From Zobellia barbeyronii (GTDB lineage Bacteria; Bacteroidota; Bacteroidia; Flavobacteriales; Flavobacteriaceae), in assembly GCF_018603515.1 (NCBI RefSeq), contig NZ_JACATN010000004.1, positions 186,001 to 250,000 of the forward strand: 64,000 bases of DNA, in the 5' to 3' direction. This document shows, in pieces, positions 19,097 to 29,054 of the stretch; within the stretch, counting starts at the first letter, position 1; the number at the start of each line of letters is the position of its first letter. The notes under the pieces are model-generated. The model saw nothing but the letters and a program-made list of their open reading frames with translations. It had not been told where the DNA came from and searched no databases. The translations under genes were made by a program, and so were the position numbers.

Positions 19097-19786
19097 ATGT
19101 CAAAGATATTAAAGATTACCGGTTTGGAGAGAACATACACCAGCGGTAACAAGCAATTAACAGTTTTGCACGACATCTCTTTTGATGTTGAGAAAGGCCA
19201 GACTTTTTCAATCGTAGGACCATCGGGAAGTGGGAAGACAACTTTATTGGGCTTATGTGCTGGTTTGGATGCGCCAAATGCGGGTTCGGTAGAATTATGT
19301 GGACAGGATTTAAACACCTTAAATGAAGACCAACGTGCCCAATTACGAAATAAGGAGGTTGGTTTTATATTTCAGAATTTTCAGTTGTTACCTACACTTA
19401 CAGCACTAGAAAATGTGAGCGTTCCTTTAGAACTTCAAGGTGCCAAAGACGCTACTCAAAAAGGTACCGAATTATTGGAAAAAGTAGGTTTAAAAGACCG
19501 CTTACATCATTATCCTTCTCAGTTATCCGGTGGCGAGCAGCAACGTGTGGCATTGGCAAGAGCTTTTGCGAATGCACCTTCTATCTTATTTGCAGATGAA
19601 CCTACGGGAAACCTAGATACTGAAACCGGGGAAAAGGTAATTCAGTTGTTGTTAGACCTGAACAAGGAAAACGGAACAACATTGGTTATTATAACCCACG
19701 ATTTAGAATTAGCCAACCGTACGCAGCAAATATTGCGACTTAAAGGAGGAAAAATAGTAACCAATCAACCTACTGCTTCAATTTGA
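19097..19786 (+). CDS. ybbA: ABC transporter ATPase, YbbA/LolD-like
   Basis: This 229-residue ATPase carries Walker [11 protein letters not shown]-loop IFQNFQLLP, signature [15 protein letters not shown], Walker [13 protein letters not shown] and H-loop ITHD, all intact. It belongs to the MacB/LolD/YbbA group. It is coupled to the following permease gene through a TGATG overlap and lies divergent from the tesA-like gene, which together indicates YbbA. Confidence 0.88.
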   Translation: MSKILKITGLERTYTSGNKQLTVLHDISFDVEKGQTFSIVGPSGSGKTTLLGLCAGLDAPNAGSVELCGQDLNTLNEDQRAQLRNKEVGFIFQNFQLLPTLTALENVSVPLELQGAKDATQKGTELLEKVGLKDRLHHYPSQLSGGEQQRVALARAFANAPSILFADEPTGNLDTETGEKVIQLLLDLNKENGTTLVIITHDLELANRTQQILRLKGGKIVTNQPTASI

Positions 19787-22329
19787 TGAATTCTAAATCT
19801 AACGAAAGTTTACGGACACCTTGGCTTTTTAAAATGGCGTGGCGCGATGCCAAAGCTAGCAAAGTGCGCTTACTGCTATTTATGGCCTCGATTATTTTGG
19901 GCATTGCAGCAGTAGTTTCCATTCAATTATTCAGCACGAATTTAAAGGACAATATACAGCGTCAATCAAAAGCATTGATGGGTGCCGATTTCAAAATCGA
20001 CTCTAAGCAAATACCCACAGAACGGGCACAGGCTATTATCGATTCGCTAAAGCCAGATGCATATGAAGTCAACTTTGTATCCATGGCCGTTTTCCCAAAG
20101 AATGGTGGCACCAAATTGGTGAAAATACAAGGCCTGGACGGTGATTTTCCGTTTTATGGGGACATAGAAACGCAACCATCCGCTGTAGCTAACACCTATC
20201 AAGAATCAGGTGGTGCGTTGGTAGATGCTACGCTAATGCTTCAATTTGATATTAACCCAGGTGATTCTATAAAAATAGGCGAACTAACCATCCCCATTGC
20301 TGGTGCATTAAAAGCAATTCCGGGAAGCACTGCCATCTCAACTTCTGTGGCTCCTCCTGTAATCATTCCGTACCGATATATAAAGGCCACGAATCTCTTG
20401 CAATTCGGAAGCCGAAAGGAATACCAATATTATTATAAGACACAAGATACGGTCAATCTAAAACGACTACAAGATAAACTAGAACCTGAACTGGAGCTAG
20501 AAAATGCAGATTTAGACACACATACCAGCACCACAAAACGCTTGGGCAGCCGTTATGACAATGTTGGGAAATTCTTGAACCTAGCTGCCTTTATAGCCTT
20601 GCTTTTAGGATGTATTGGTATTGCCAGTTCCGTACATATTTACATCAAAGAAAAGCTAAAAGCCATTGCTATTTTAAAATGCATGGGTGCTTCCAGACTA
20701 CAAAGTTTTCTGATTTTCTTGATACAGATTGCTGGGATAGGCATCGTTGGAGGTCTTATCGGTTCACTCATAGGCATTGGTATTCAAGAGCTATTTCCAT
20801 ATTTACTTAAAGAATTTTTGCCCTTTGACCTTGAAATCACCATCACTGCACAACCTTTGATAATCGGTGTGTTGCTTGGGCTATTTATGTCCGTTTTATT
20901 CGCGCTTCTTCCCTTATTGAGAACTTGGTATGTATCGCCTTTAGACGTATTACGGGTCGATGAAAATTCGTCGCAAGAGCCGCAATCCATACGATTGTTG
21001 GTGTTCGGAGTTATTCTGGTATTCTTGTTTTTATTTTCCTTTTGGCTGATAAAAGATGCCATGTACGCCTTAGCATTTGTTGCTGGTACGCTTATCACTT
21101 TTGCAATTCTAGCGGTTGTAGCTTCGCTTTTCACAAGGATGGTTAAACGCTTTTTTCCAAAACATTGGAGCTTTACGGCACGCCAAAGTTTACTCAACCT
21201 GTTTAGGCCAAACAACCAAACAGTTGTATTGGTAGTTGCCATAGGTTTGGGAACCTTCTTGATTAGCACTTTATATTTCACCAAAGATATTCTATTGGCA
21301 AAAGCAGAAATTGGACAGACTTCCGAAAACGCCAATATTATTATCTTGGATATTCAGCCTAAACAGCGCGATTCGGTTGCAAAAAGTATAAAGGACCAAG
21401 GTTTTCCTGTTCTTAAAAACATTCCTTTGGTCACCATGCGCATGCATAACATTAATGGTAAATCAGTCAACGAGCTCCGAAAAGACACCACACACCAAAT
21501 TCGCCGTTGGATTTTGAACCATGAGTTCAGAACCACATACCGCGATTCCCTCGCTCCTTCTGAAAAATTGTTGGAAGGCACATGGACTCCTGAGATAAAA
21601 GAGGGCGAACCTGTGTACATTTCTATTTCCGATAATCTTTCCAGAGATGCTAAAATAGGCGTGGACGACCCTGTTGTTTTTAATGTTCAGGGTGTATTAA
21701 TGGAAACTACAGTCGGTAGCATCCGTGAAGTGGATTGGGCACAAATGCAACTTAATTTTTCCGTGGTGTTTCCTAAAGGAGTTTTGGAAAAAGCACCTCA
21801 ATTCAATGTTTTTACCAGCAATATTCCGGATGAAAAAGGCTCAGCGTTAATGCAACGGGATTTAGTCGCTAAATTTCCGAATGTGACCATTATAGATTTA
21901 CGACAGGTTTCTTCTTTAATAGAAGGTATACTAGACCAAGTATCTTGGATTATCAATTTCATGGCCTTCTTTAGCATTTTCACGGGTATTATTGTCCTTA
22001 TCGGTTCCGTTAGAACAAGTAAATACCAACGTATTAAAGAGAGTGTTTTGCTTCGTACGTTGGGCGCCAAGAACAACCAGATTTTAAAAATATCTGCCTT
22101 AGAGTATATCTTTTTAGGTCTACTGGGTAGTTTAGTGGGGATCATACTTGCTTTGGTAAGTAGCCTTTGCTTGGCGGTGTTTATTTTCAAGGAACCGTTT
22201 GTACCTTCCTTGATTCCATTTTTGGTGTTTTTACCTGGAATTACATTGCTGGTTTTGGCAATTGGCTTAAGCAACATACAAACTGTATTGCGCAGTTCGC
22301 CTTTGGAAGTTTTAAGGAGGGAATCCTGA
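19786..22329 (+). CDS. ybbP: FtsX-like ABC permease, YbbP-like
   Basis: The ATG at 19786 overlaps the ybbA stop (TGATG), so translation is coupled; a TTG one codon earlier is an unlikely start. The roughly 847-residue protein contains an N-terminal helix, a periplasmic domain, a first FtsX block (about residues 255-385 with LKAIAILKCMGAS), a central pair of helices, a second periplasmic domain and a C-terminal FtsX block (IKESVLLRTLGAKNNQI, then LEVLRRES). The duplicated FtsX architecture of about 800 residues is typical of YbbP rather than LolC/E or MacB. The substrate of the pair is not established. Confidence 0.88.
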   Translation: MNSKSNESLRTPWLFKMAWRDAKASKVRLLLFMASIILGIAAVVSIQLFSTNLKDNIQRQSKALMGADFKIDSKQIPTERAQAIIDSLKPDAYEVNFVSMAVFPKNGGTKLVKIQGLDGDFPFYGDIETQPSAVANTYQESGGALVDATLMLQFDINPGDSIKIGELTIPIAGALKAIPGSTAISTSVAPPVIIPYRYIKATNLLQFGSRKEYQYYYKTQDTVNLKRLQDKLEPELELENADLDTHTSTTKRLGSRYDNVGKFLNLAAFIALLLGCIGIASSVHIYIKEKLKAIAILKCMGASRLQSFLIFLIQIAGIGIVGGLIGSLIGIGIQELFPYLLKEFLPFDLEITITAQPLIIGVLLGLFMSVLFALLPLLRTWYVSPLDVLRVDENSSQEPQSIRLLVFGVILVFLFLFSFWLIKDAMYALAFVAGTLITFAILAVVASLFTRMVKRFFPKHWSFTARQSLLNLFRPNNQTVVLVVAIGLGTFLISTLYFTKDILLAKAEIGQTSENANIIILDIQPKQRDSVAKSIKDQGFPVLKNIPLVTMRMHNINGKSVNELRKDTTHQIRRWILNHEFRTTYRDSLAPSEKLLEGTWTPEIKEGEPVYISISDNLSRDAKIGVDDPVVFNVQGVLMETTVGSIREVDWAQMQLNFSVVFPKGVLEKAPQFNVFTSNIPDEKGSALMQRDLVAKFPNVTIIDLRQVSSLIEGILDQVSWIINFMAFFSIFTGIIVLIGSVRTSKYQRIKESVLLRTLGAKNNQILKISALEYIFLGLLGSLVGIILALVSSLCLAVFIFKEPFVPSLIPFLVFLPGITLLVLAIGLSNIQTVLRSSPLEVLRRES

Positions 22330-22442
22330 TATTGCCCCCTCCTCTATTCTAAGGTTTCAAATAGAGTTAAAGAAAAAGCAGTACTTTAGAAAGACCATAA
22401 CATTTATGCCGTTGGGGTAAAACTCGCGTTCAAAAAGCAAAT

Positions 22443-22946
22443 ATGAAACAAGCAATTCATTCCAAAATACTGCTTCTTGTTTTCTTTCTACTAACCTGTG
22501 GTTCCTTTGCTCAGCAGCAAAAAAACAGTCAGGAAAGCATAGTATCACAGAACCAAAATGAAGTTTTGTTTACCGCTGTTCTTACCAAGCATTTAAACGC
22601 TGTTACCACTAAAAACTTAGAGGCCTTAAAAGCTACACTGTCTCCCAATGGAGCTATGGAACTGATCCAACCTAGTTCAGAAATTGTGTATTCTGTTGAT
22701 GGATTTATAAAGTTTCACGAAGATTGGTTTAAGATGCCTAACTGGACGGTAAGCACGAAAATACTGAGTACCGATGTTGGTGATACTATTGGCGTAGCTA
22801 CAACGGAATTTATGTACAAAGAGCCTGAGAGAAATGGCAAACCCTATTTTAATAGATTGATTGTAAGCTATACTTTGGAGAAAACAAACGGCAATTGGTA
22901 TGTGATTAAAGACCATGCTAGTTCCGTTGAAAAAACTGAAAATTAA
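22443..22946 (+). CDS. Exported SnoaL/DUF4440-like protein
   Basis: This 167-residue protein has a signal peptide with cleavage near GSFAQ and an NTF2-like cone fold pattern: LTKHLNAVTTKNLEALKATLS..G, FIKFHEDWFKMPNW, GVATTEFMYKE and a C-terminal NWYVIKDHAS. Proteins of this kind bind small ligands or catalyse simple reactions in the periplasm; the substrate is unknown. It precedes an AraC-type regulator by 46 nt. Confidence 0.65.
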   Translation: MKQAIHSKILLLVFFLLTCGSFAQQQKNSQESIVSQNQNEVLFTAVLTKHLNAVTTKNLEALKATLSPNGAMELIQPSSEIVYSVDGFIKFHEDWFKMPNWTVSTKILSTDVGDTIGVATTEFMYKEPERNGKPYFNRLIVSYTLEKTNGNWYVIKDHASSVEKTEN

Positions 22947-22992
22947 ATAGCCTACGGACGTATTTCAAAAGCATCCCTATTACCCAGAAAAA

Positions 22993-23805
22993 ATGGGAAT
23001 TGAGCCAAATAAATTCACGAGTAAAAGAATAGAAGTCCCTGAAACTTTTCAGGATATTTTTACGCATTTCTATAGAGCTGAAAACCGTTCAGATTACCCC
23101 ATTACCAAAACGCTCGTTCCCAGCTTTCAAATTATTATGGTTTTTAGTTTTGGTGCGCCTGTTCAATTTAAAACAGAGCGCAATACTCAAATGATAATTG
23201 AAAAATGCCTTGTCCTTGGCCCCATAAAAAAAGCTTTTGATTATACTTTACCTGCTGGTTCGGATATGCTGGTCGCCAATTTTAAAGACGATGCCTTTTA
23301 TCGCTTTTTTGGTAAAGTGATTTTATCCGATTACCTACCTACAAATCCAGATTCGCTTTTAACCGAGAATTGCTTTACTAATCTCTGGCAGCTTATTAAA
23401 AAAGTAACCCCAAAAGAGCGTGTAAACCTGATTCTAGATTTCTGCAAACCCTATTTAAAACAAAGTGAAACAGCTTTTCAAAAATTAGCTGATTATACAG
23501 GCGACTATACAGTCTTTAACCCCATTAAAATTATAGCTCAGGAAACCCAACAGAGCGAAAGAACTATTCAGCTCAACCATAAAAAATACTTTGGTTATAC
23601 CGCCAAAGAAAAGAGCCGGTACGAGAAATTTATAAAAGCAATCGGGTTGCTACAAAACCAATCCTCCAAAGTAAATTGGTTCGCTATTATTGAGGCTTGC
23701 GGTTATTATGACCAAAGTCAATTGATACACGACTTCAAACACTTCTCGGGCCACACGCCTACTCAATACCTCAAATTCTCACAGGATATTTGCCAAACGG
23801 AATAG
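22993..23805 (+). CDS. AraC-family transcriptional regulator
   Basis: This 270-residue regulator has a DUF6597-like N-terminal sensor domain (PSFQIIMVFSFGAP) and a C-terminal two-helix-turn-helix domain (QSERTIQLNHKKYFGYTAKEKSR..., then GYYDQSQLIHDFKHFSGHTPTQYL). The second HTH is the canonical AraC signature. The next plus-strand gene, a flavodoxin-fold quinone reductase, is a likely target because such regulators often control adjacent oxidoreductases; this is inference. Confidence 0.85.
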   Translation: MGIEPNKFTSKRIEVPETFQDIFTHFYRAENRSDYPITKTLVPSFQIIMVFSFGAPVQFKTERNTQMIIEKCLVLGPIKKAFDYTLPAGSDMLVANFKDDAFYRFFGKVILSDYLPTNPDSLLTENCFTNLWQLIKKVTPKERVNLILDFCKPYLKQSETAFQKLADYTGDYTVFNPIKIIAQETQQSERTIQLNHKKYFGYTAKEKSRYEKFIKAIGLLQNQSSKVNWFAIIEACGYYDQSQLIHDFKHFSGHTPTQYLKFSQDICQTE

Positions 23806-23878
23806 CATTTCGTTTTCTTACAATTACAGCCCAAAGGACAGAGCTAAATTTGCTTCATCAATCTAAAATCCATAGAAA

Positions 23879-24454
23879 ATGAAGCATCTTATTATCTACG
23901 CGCATCCCAATGCAGCCAGTCTAAACTTCCATTTAAAACAGACGGTTGCAGAAACCCTAAAACAGCAAAATCACGAAGTGGTCATTAGAAATCTGTACGA
24001 CCTCAACTTTAACCCTATTCTTTCTTTGGAAGACATGTCCGGGCAGCACATGGGTGAGGTTTCAAAAGATGTCAAAAAAGAACAAGAATACATTTCTTGG
24101 GCGGAGCACATCACCCTTATCTACCCTATTTGGTGGACCGGAATGCCCGCCATAATGAAAGGGTATATAGATCGTGTTTTTAGTTATGGCTTTGCTTACC
24201 GCTATGATGCTGGTATTCAAAAAGGACTCCTCAAAAAAAAGCAAACGACTATAATCAATACCCATGGAAAATCGCAAGCAGAATACGAAAGCATTGGCAT
24301 GGACAAAGCCCTTTCCCTAACATCTGACACAGGTATTTTTAAGTATTGTGGACTGGAAGTAGCACAACATTTCTTTTTTGACCAAGCGGATAGACCATCG
24401 CCTGAACGCATACAAGAATGGATGGAAATGCTCATAGCTGCATATCAAATATAG
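23879..24454 (+). CDS. NAD(P)H oxidoreductase, flavodoxin-like fold (MdaB/KefF/NQO type)
   Basis: This 191-residue cytosolic protein shows the family layout: IIYAHPNAASLNFHLK at the N-terminus (FMN phosphate loop), a YPIWWTGMPAIMKGYIDRVFSYGFAY block that binds FMN and quinone near residues 81-106, and a C-terminal CGLEVAQHFFFDQ. It likely reduces quinones by two electrons and protects against electrophiles. It follows the AraC-type gene with 73 nt between. Confidence 0.87.
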   Translation: MKHLIIYAHPNAASLNFHLKQTVAETLKQQNHEVVIRNLYDLNFNPILSLEDMSGQHMGEVSKDVKKEQEYISWAEHITLIYPIWWTGMPAIMKGYIDRVFSYGFAYRYDAGIQKGLLKKKQTTIINTHGKSQAEYESIGMDKALSLTSDTGIFKYCGLEVAQHFFFDQADRPSPERIQEWMEMLIAAYQI

Positions 24455-24552
24455 TCTTGACATTAAAGGAGTTCAAAATTGGTATATTTATACTTCCGGT
24501 TTTAGTTTTATAGAAGTTACAACCGGAGACCACAACCCATACCTATACCAAC

Positions 24553-25965
24553 ATGAAACTACCAATTACCTTAGTATTGCTTACTCTCGGGCTTTTTTCT
24601 GGCGCTGCCCAAAACGAAGCGAATGTCTATTTTACCACCGGATTCAAAATTGGAGAAGTAACGGATTCTTCCGCTATTATTCTGACTAGACTTTGTAAAA
24701 CGGAACAACCCGTGGCGGTATACCACAAGCAAGTGGATAAAGTGTTCCGACCTCCCATCGATTTTGATAACAACATGCCTATTTCTGAGATGGAAGGTGC
24801 GGTTGACGGTTCCTCGGGACAAGTGAAAATCAACCTGAAATCAAAAGACACGCTGATCAGTACGGAATGGGAATATGTTTCCGGTTACAGAGATTTTACA
24901 CTGAAACAGAAGTTTGAAGGCTTACGCCCCAACACCCATTATGACATACAAATACAAGGGAGAAAAAGTGAAGACGCCCCAGTAGCTGAAATAAAAGGGT
25001 CATTTTCTACCGCGCCGTCTGCAGACCAAGTGGTACCGGTGTTTTTCACCTCATCTACTTGTCAATTTTATTGGTCTCATGATGATGCGGTTCGTGGTTT
25101 TAAAATCTATGACAGCATGCTTAAAATGAATCCGCTGTTCCATTGCCAAACGGGAGATTACGTGTATTATGACAAACCCGGCCCTATGGCCTACACCGTA
25201 GAATTGGCAAGGCACAAATGGCACGCCATGAATTCTTGGCCTGCCCTATTCGACTTTTATAAAAACACGCCAGCTTACTTACAAAAGGACGATCACGATT
25301 TATTGAAAGACGACGCGACTTCGTATTCCACACCTTTTGGCGAATTAAGCTATGAGGACGGTCTTGATATTTGGCGCGAGCAAGTACCCATTATTGACAG
25401 GCCTTACCGAACATTTAGATGGGGTAAAGATGTACAAATATGGAACGTAGAGGTACGCGAATACCGCAGTGACAATAAATCTCCGGACGGAAAGGAAAAA
25501 ACCATTTGGGGAAAAGAACAGATTGCTTGGTTTAAGGAAACCGTAGAAGCATCAGATGCTACATTTAAAATTCTAGTTTCGCCCACTCCTATAGTTGGGC
25601 CTGACCGCTCAAAAGGGAAATATGACAACCACTCCAATACCTCATTTGCAACAGAAGGAAAATGGCTGCGCCAGTATTTGGCCGACCAAAATGTACTGGT
25701 CATTAATGGTGATAGGCATTGGCAATATGTTTCCGTAGATCCTGTAACAGGGCTACGCGAATTCAGTCAAGGGCCGGTGAGTGATTTTCATGCCCAAGGT
25801 TGGAATCAGGAAGACAAACGTCCCGAACATAAATTCTTAAGAGTACAAGGTGGATTTTTAGCGGTAAAGGTGTACCGCGAGAAAAAAGAAGCAGTAATTG
25901 AATTTACCCATTATGATGTGGATGGGAACGAAGTAAATAAAGAGGTCATAAAAGTAGCTGTATAA
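24553..25965 (+). CDS. PhoD-like alkaline phosphatase/phosphodiesterase
   Basis: This 470-residue exported protein has a signal peptide ending SGAAQ, an N-terminal fibronectin-like domain (GLRPNTHYDIQIQGR) and a PhoD-type metallophosphatase domain: QTGDYVYYD, QKDDHDLLKDD, VSPTPIVGP and NGDRHWQYVS carry the expected Asp/His metal ligands. The family cleaves phosphomonoesters or phosphodiesters with Ca/Fe. It probably acts in the periplasm or on the surface. It stands alone. Confidence 0.83.
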   Translation: MKLPITLVLLTLGLFSGAAQNEANVYFTTGFKIGEVTDSSAIILTRLCKTEQPVAVYHKQVDKVFRPPIDFDNNMPISEMEGAVDGSSGQVKINLKSKDTLISTEWEYVSGYRDFTLKQKFEGLRPNTHYDIQIQGRKSEDAPVAEIKGSFSTAPSADQVVPVFFTSSTCQFYWSHDDAVRGFKIYDSMLKMNPLFHCQTGDYVYYDKPGPMAYTVELARHKWHAMNSWPALFDFYKNTPAYLQKDDHDLLKDDATSYSTPFGELSYEDGLDIWREQVPIIDRPYRTFRWGKDVQIWNVEVREYRSDNKSPDGKEKTIWGKEQIAWFKETVEASDATFKILVSPTPIVGPDRSKGKYDNHSNTSFATEGKWLRQYLADQNVLVINGDRHWQYVSVDPVTGLREFSQGPVSDFHAQGWNQEDKRPEHKFLRVQGGFLAVKVYREKKEAVIEFTHYDVDGNEVNKEVIKVAV

Positions 25966-25990
25966 CCTCCCATATGCTAATAAATAGCGG

Positions 25991-26122
25991 CTATAAGGGT
26001 ATTTCCCTATTCAACACTTTCATAATAAAGAATACGGTCAGGGAAATGGAGAAACAGACAATCATTGCCAAGGTGTCCTCCCCTTCTATACGGGTTTTAA
26101 GCTTTGTATAAATTGCTTTCAT
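25991..26122 (-). CDS. Possible 43-residue single-helix membrane peptide
   Basis: In the 324-bp gap between the PhoD-like gene and tolC, an ATG complementary to 26120-26122 opens a 43-codon frame with a basic N-terminus (MKAIYTKLKTRIEG), one hydrophobic helix (MIVCFSISLTVFFIM) and a charged tail. The charge layout is credible for a small membrane protein, but no family is recognised and length alone gives little support. Nothing else was seen in the gap. Confidence 0.3.
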   Translation of the reverse strand: MKAIYTKLKTRIEGEDTLAMIVCFSISLTVFFIMKVLNREIPL

Positions 26123-26289
26123 AACAAGTAATTTGCTACAAAGTTCTCTCTTATTTCATGTCAGCGAGCAGAAACCCGTCCAACCGAAACTATTGAGGAC
26201 AAGCGGTATACGATATTTACATGGTCGTAAAACCTATACCGCATAGCGAATTTATTCTCTTGCTTAAAAAGTGAAGCTCTTAAATTCTA

Positions 26290-27696
26290 CTACAAATTCT
26301 TAGGATTCACCCCAATAGAATTAAACAACTTGGCTTTTGCGGAGAAAAACTTGTTCTGAACTGCATTTCTTTTCAGTTCTGCATCTATGAGTTTACTTTC
26401 CCTAGAATTCACCAAAAACAAAGAACTCTCCCCAAAACCGAACTTCCGTTCTTCAGCGGCGACCATGGTGTTGTAATTAAAAACCACATCGTCTATTAAA
26501 ACATTTTGCTTTTCAAAAGATTCCAATTCCCGGTACAGTCCCACTATTTTGTTCTTGATCCGTATTTCAGCATCGTCCATTTCAAACTCGGCATTTTGTA
26601 ATTTCAGTTTCGCCAGTTTTAAATCGCCGCGTTCTTTCCTTAGAAAAAGGGGCACGCTAAAAGCTACACCACCTTTGTAAGCTTCTGTGGTAAAACTGGA
26701 AATGTATTCCGGTTTCTGCGTCAAAAAATTATACTGCAATTCAATTTTAGGCAAAAGCTTGTTGGCTTTCAATCGCTTTTCTACGGTGAGCCCATCAATC
26801 TTATACCCCAAAGATTTTAACTTCGGGTGGTTCTCTATAGAAAAGCTATCCAAGGGCATGCCCATAATTTCTAGTGTCGTATCAATATCACCTGCCAAAT
26901 TGGTCTCCGGTGTTACATTGGCCTGTAGCTCCACCGGCATATTATCGCCCATCCAAAGAAAATTAGAAAGCTCCAATGCACTTTTCATAAAGCGGACTTT
27001 TGCCTGCTCCAAATTCAGCTCACGGTCTTGCATGGCTATTTTAGCTTCCACCGTATCAATTGCGGCAACCTCCCCAACTTGGGCACTCTTTTTCACTCCT
27101 TCAAAACGCATTTCGGCATTCGCCAAAAAATCAGCATATACTTGCGCATCTTGGTAAGCATGCAACCAATCAAAATACGCCAAAGAAGCCTCAAAAAGCA
27201 CCTCGTTCACCTGTAAATCGCGCTCTACTAATGAACGCTCTTTAAAAATCTTGGCCTGTTTTAAAGTAGCCATACGTTGGTTTATCCAAAGTCCCTGCCC
27301 TACGGACATAGAAATTCCGGCACTATACAACCCATCTTCTGGAACCGTATTCTCTGGGTTTAAATACACTCCTTCATTCTGCTCAAAGTTTCCTTTCAGC
27401 TCCACACCGTACCAAGTAGGTATTTTAAAAGTAGCGTTCAGGCGGTCATAATATTCCGTGCCCTTAAATTCCTTGCGGTCATAATCTACCTCTATCTTAG
27501 GATCAAAACCACCACGCGAACTCATGAGTTGCGCCTGCCCCATTCCTATATTCAGTTGGGCCTGTTTGGCTATGGGATGGTACTTTTTTACGTATCCCAG
27601 ATATTCGTTAAAACCTAAAACCACCTCTCCGGGCTGTTGGGCCTGCGCACCAAAACAGCATACAACAAAGAGATAAAACAGTAATTTCTTCATCAT
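26290..27696 (-). CDS. TolC-family outer-membrane efflux protein
   Basis: This 468-residue protein has a signal peptide (CFGAQAQ) and the long amphipathic, Glu/Lys/Ala-rich helical hairpins of the OEP family in two repeats (for example AKIAMQDRELNLEQAKVRF and LKLAKLKLQNAEFEMDDAEI). It would form the trimeric outer-membrane channel of the export system encoded upstream. Its ATG overlaps the hlyD-like stop by 4 nt, so the two genes are translationally coupled. It is last in a tetR-ABC-hlyD-tolC operon. Confidence 0.88.
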   Translation of the reverse strand: MMKKLLFYLFVVCCFGAQAQQPGEVVLGFNEYLGYVKKYHPIAKQAQLNIGMGQAQLMSSRGGFDPKIEVDYDRKEFKGTEYYDRLNATFKIPTWYGVELKGNFEQNEGVYLNPENTVPEDGLYSAGISMSVGQGLWINQRMATLKQAKIFKERSLVERDLQVNEVLFEASLAYFDWLHAYQDAQVYADFLANAEMRFEGVKKSAQVGEVAAIDTVEAKIAMQDRELNLEQAKVRFMKSALELSNFLWMGDNMPVELQANVTPETNLAGDIDTTLEIMGMPLDSFSIENHPKLKSLGYKIDGLTVEKRLKANKLLPKIELQYNFLTQKPEYISSFTTEAYKGGVAFSVPLFLRKERGDLKLAKLKLQNAEFEMDDAEIRIKNKIVGLYRELESFEKQNVLIDDVVFNYNTMVAAEERKFGFGESSLFLVNSRESKLIDAELKRNAVQNKFFSAKAKLFNSIGVNPKNL

Positions 27697-29048
27697 TTTT
27701 CCTTTTTAGCAGTCGTTTCTTTTGGCTGATAATAGTTAGGTGGGAATCCGTTTATCTGGCGCCATAACTCAAACCAAATAGGTACATCGTCTAAAAGTGA
27801 TATGGTATTGGCACCGGAACCAACACGAATATCCTTTGGCCAAGGTTCTGCCTCCGGGTCATCGTCCGGAGCAACCAATACGCGGTATTTTCCACTGGTA
27901 TCTATAAAAGTTTCCACGGCTACAATTTTCCCTGCAAAAGTTCCATAGGAAGCATTGGGCCAACCGCTGAAAACAATTGCCGGCCAACCATCAAACTGAA
28001 TCCGTACTTTTTCGCCTACGTGTACCAAAGGCAAGTCTATAGGGGCCACAAAAGTTTCTACTGCCTTTTCAAACTCGGATGGCATAATACCCACCAAACG
28101 GTCTCCCTCTTTAAAATTCTGACCTATGCCGCCTTGCACCGCTTTATTGATATAACCGCTCTGTGGTGCCTTTATATAATACATACCTGTACGTATCTCA
28201 TAATTGGCAAATTGGTTCTCTAGCTTGCTCACCTGCGCCTCAGAATCAAACTGATTGGATTGTGCCGTGTACATATCACTCTGTGCTTTAGAAATCTTGT
28301 CCGTGTAGGATACTCGTACCCGGTTAATTTCCATGGTGGCATTGAGGACTTCGTTTTTAGCGGCCAAGACTTTATTTTCCTGAGAAATGAGCTTGGCTTG
28401 CGTTTCTTGAAGCTTCAATCTTTTCTCCTCCACATCGGTCATGGCTTTTAGGCCTTCTTGTTGCAATTGCTCTATACGGCCGTATTGGCGCTCGGCAATC
28501 TCAAGATTTGTACGTGCGGCCTCCAAGTCTATACTATCGCTCTTTACCTTCAGTTTGGATTGCAACAGTTTGTTTCTGGATTGCTCCAATTTTAGGTTCC
28601 GCTCGTTACCCAATGCAGCAATCTGATTGTTTAATGCACCCACTTTACCCTGATACGATTCTACGGACATATTCTTTGCCGCTATCTGCTGCCCTGTTCT
28701 TTCCACTAAACGTGGGTCAAAATACTCGTTCTTTACTTCGGAAATATGTAAAATGGTATCCCCTTTTTTTACATAATCACCCTCTTGCACGTACCATTTT
28801 TCTATACGTCCGGGAATGGGCGATTGTATGCTCTGCGGCCGGTGTTCCGGACTTAGCGTAGTTAGACTTCCCGTACCCCGCACGCTCTGCGTCCACGGTA
28901 GGAACAAAAGAATAAATCCAAAAAGTGCGGACCCCAACAAGAACCGGTTAAAGTGCTTGTAGTGCCTTTGGTGAAAAACCTTATCGGTAGATTTGTATCC
29001 CGTTAGGTGCACCGTTTTATTTATAGGATTAGTAGATATATTTAGCAT
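27693..29048 (-). CDS. HlyD-family periplasmic adaptor protein
   Basis: This 451-residue membrane-fusion protein has one N-terminal helix (about residues 33-51), a biotinyl-lipoyl-like half (IPGRIEKWYVQEGDYVKKGDTIL), a long coiled-coil hairpin (about residues 120-270) and the returning lipoyl/beta-barrel part (IKAPQSGYINKAVQGGIGQ, GEKVRIQFDGWPA). The length and single anchor fit type-I-secretion-like adaptors that join an inner-membrane ABC exporter to TolC. It begins 6 nt after the ABC gene. Confidence 0.9.
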   Translation of the reverse strand: MLNISTNPINKTVHLTGYKSTDKVFHQRHYKHFNRFLLGSALFGFILLFLPWTQSVRGTGSLTTLSPEHRPQSIQSPIPGRIEKWYVQEGDYVKKGDTILHISEVKNEYFDPRLVERTGQQIAAKNMSVESYQGKVGALNNQIAALGNERNLKLEQSRNKLLQSKLKVKSDSIDLEAARTNLEIAERQYGRIEQLQQEGLKAMTDVEEKRLKLQETQAKLISQENKVLAAKNEVLNATMEINRVRVSYTDKISKAQSDMYTAQSNQFDSEAQVSKLENQFANYEIRTGMYYIKAPQSGYINKAVQGGIGQNFKEGDRLVGIMPSEFEKAVETFVAPIDLPLVHVGEKVRIQFDGWPAIVFSGWPNASYGTFAGKIVAVETFIDTSGKYRVLVAPDDDPEAEPWPKDIRVGSGANTISLLDDVPIWFELWRQINGFPPNYYQPKETTAKKEK

Positions 29049-29054
29049 AGCTTC

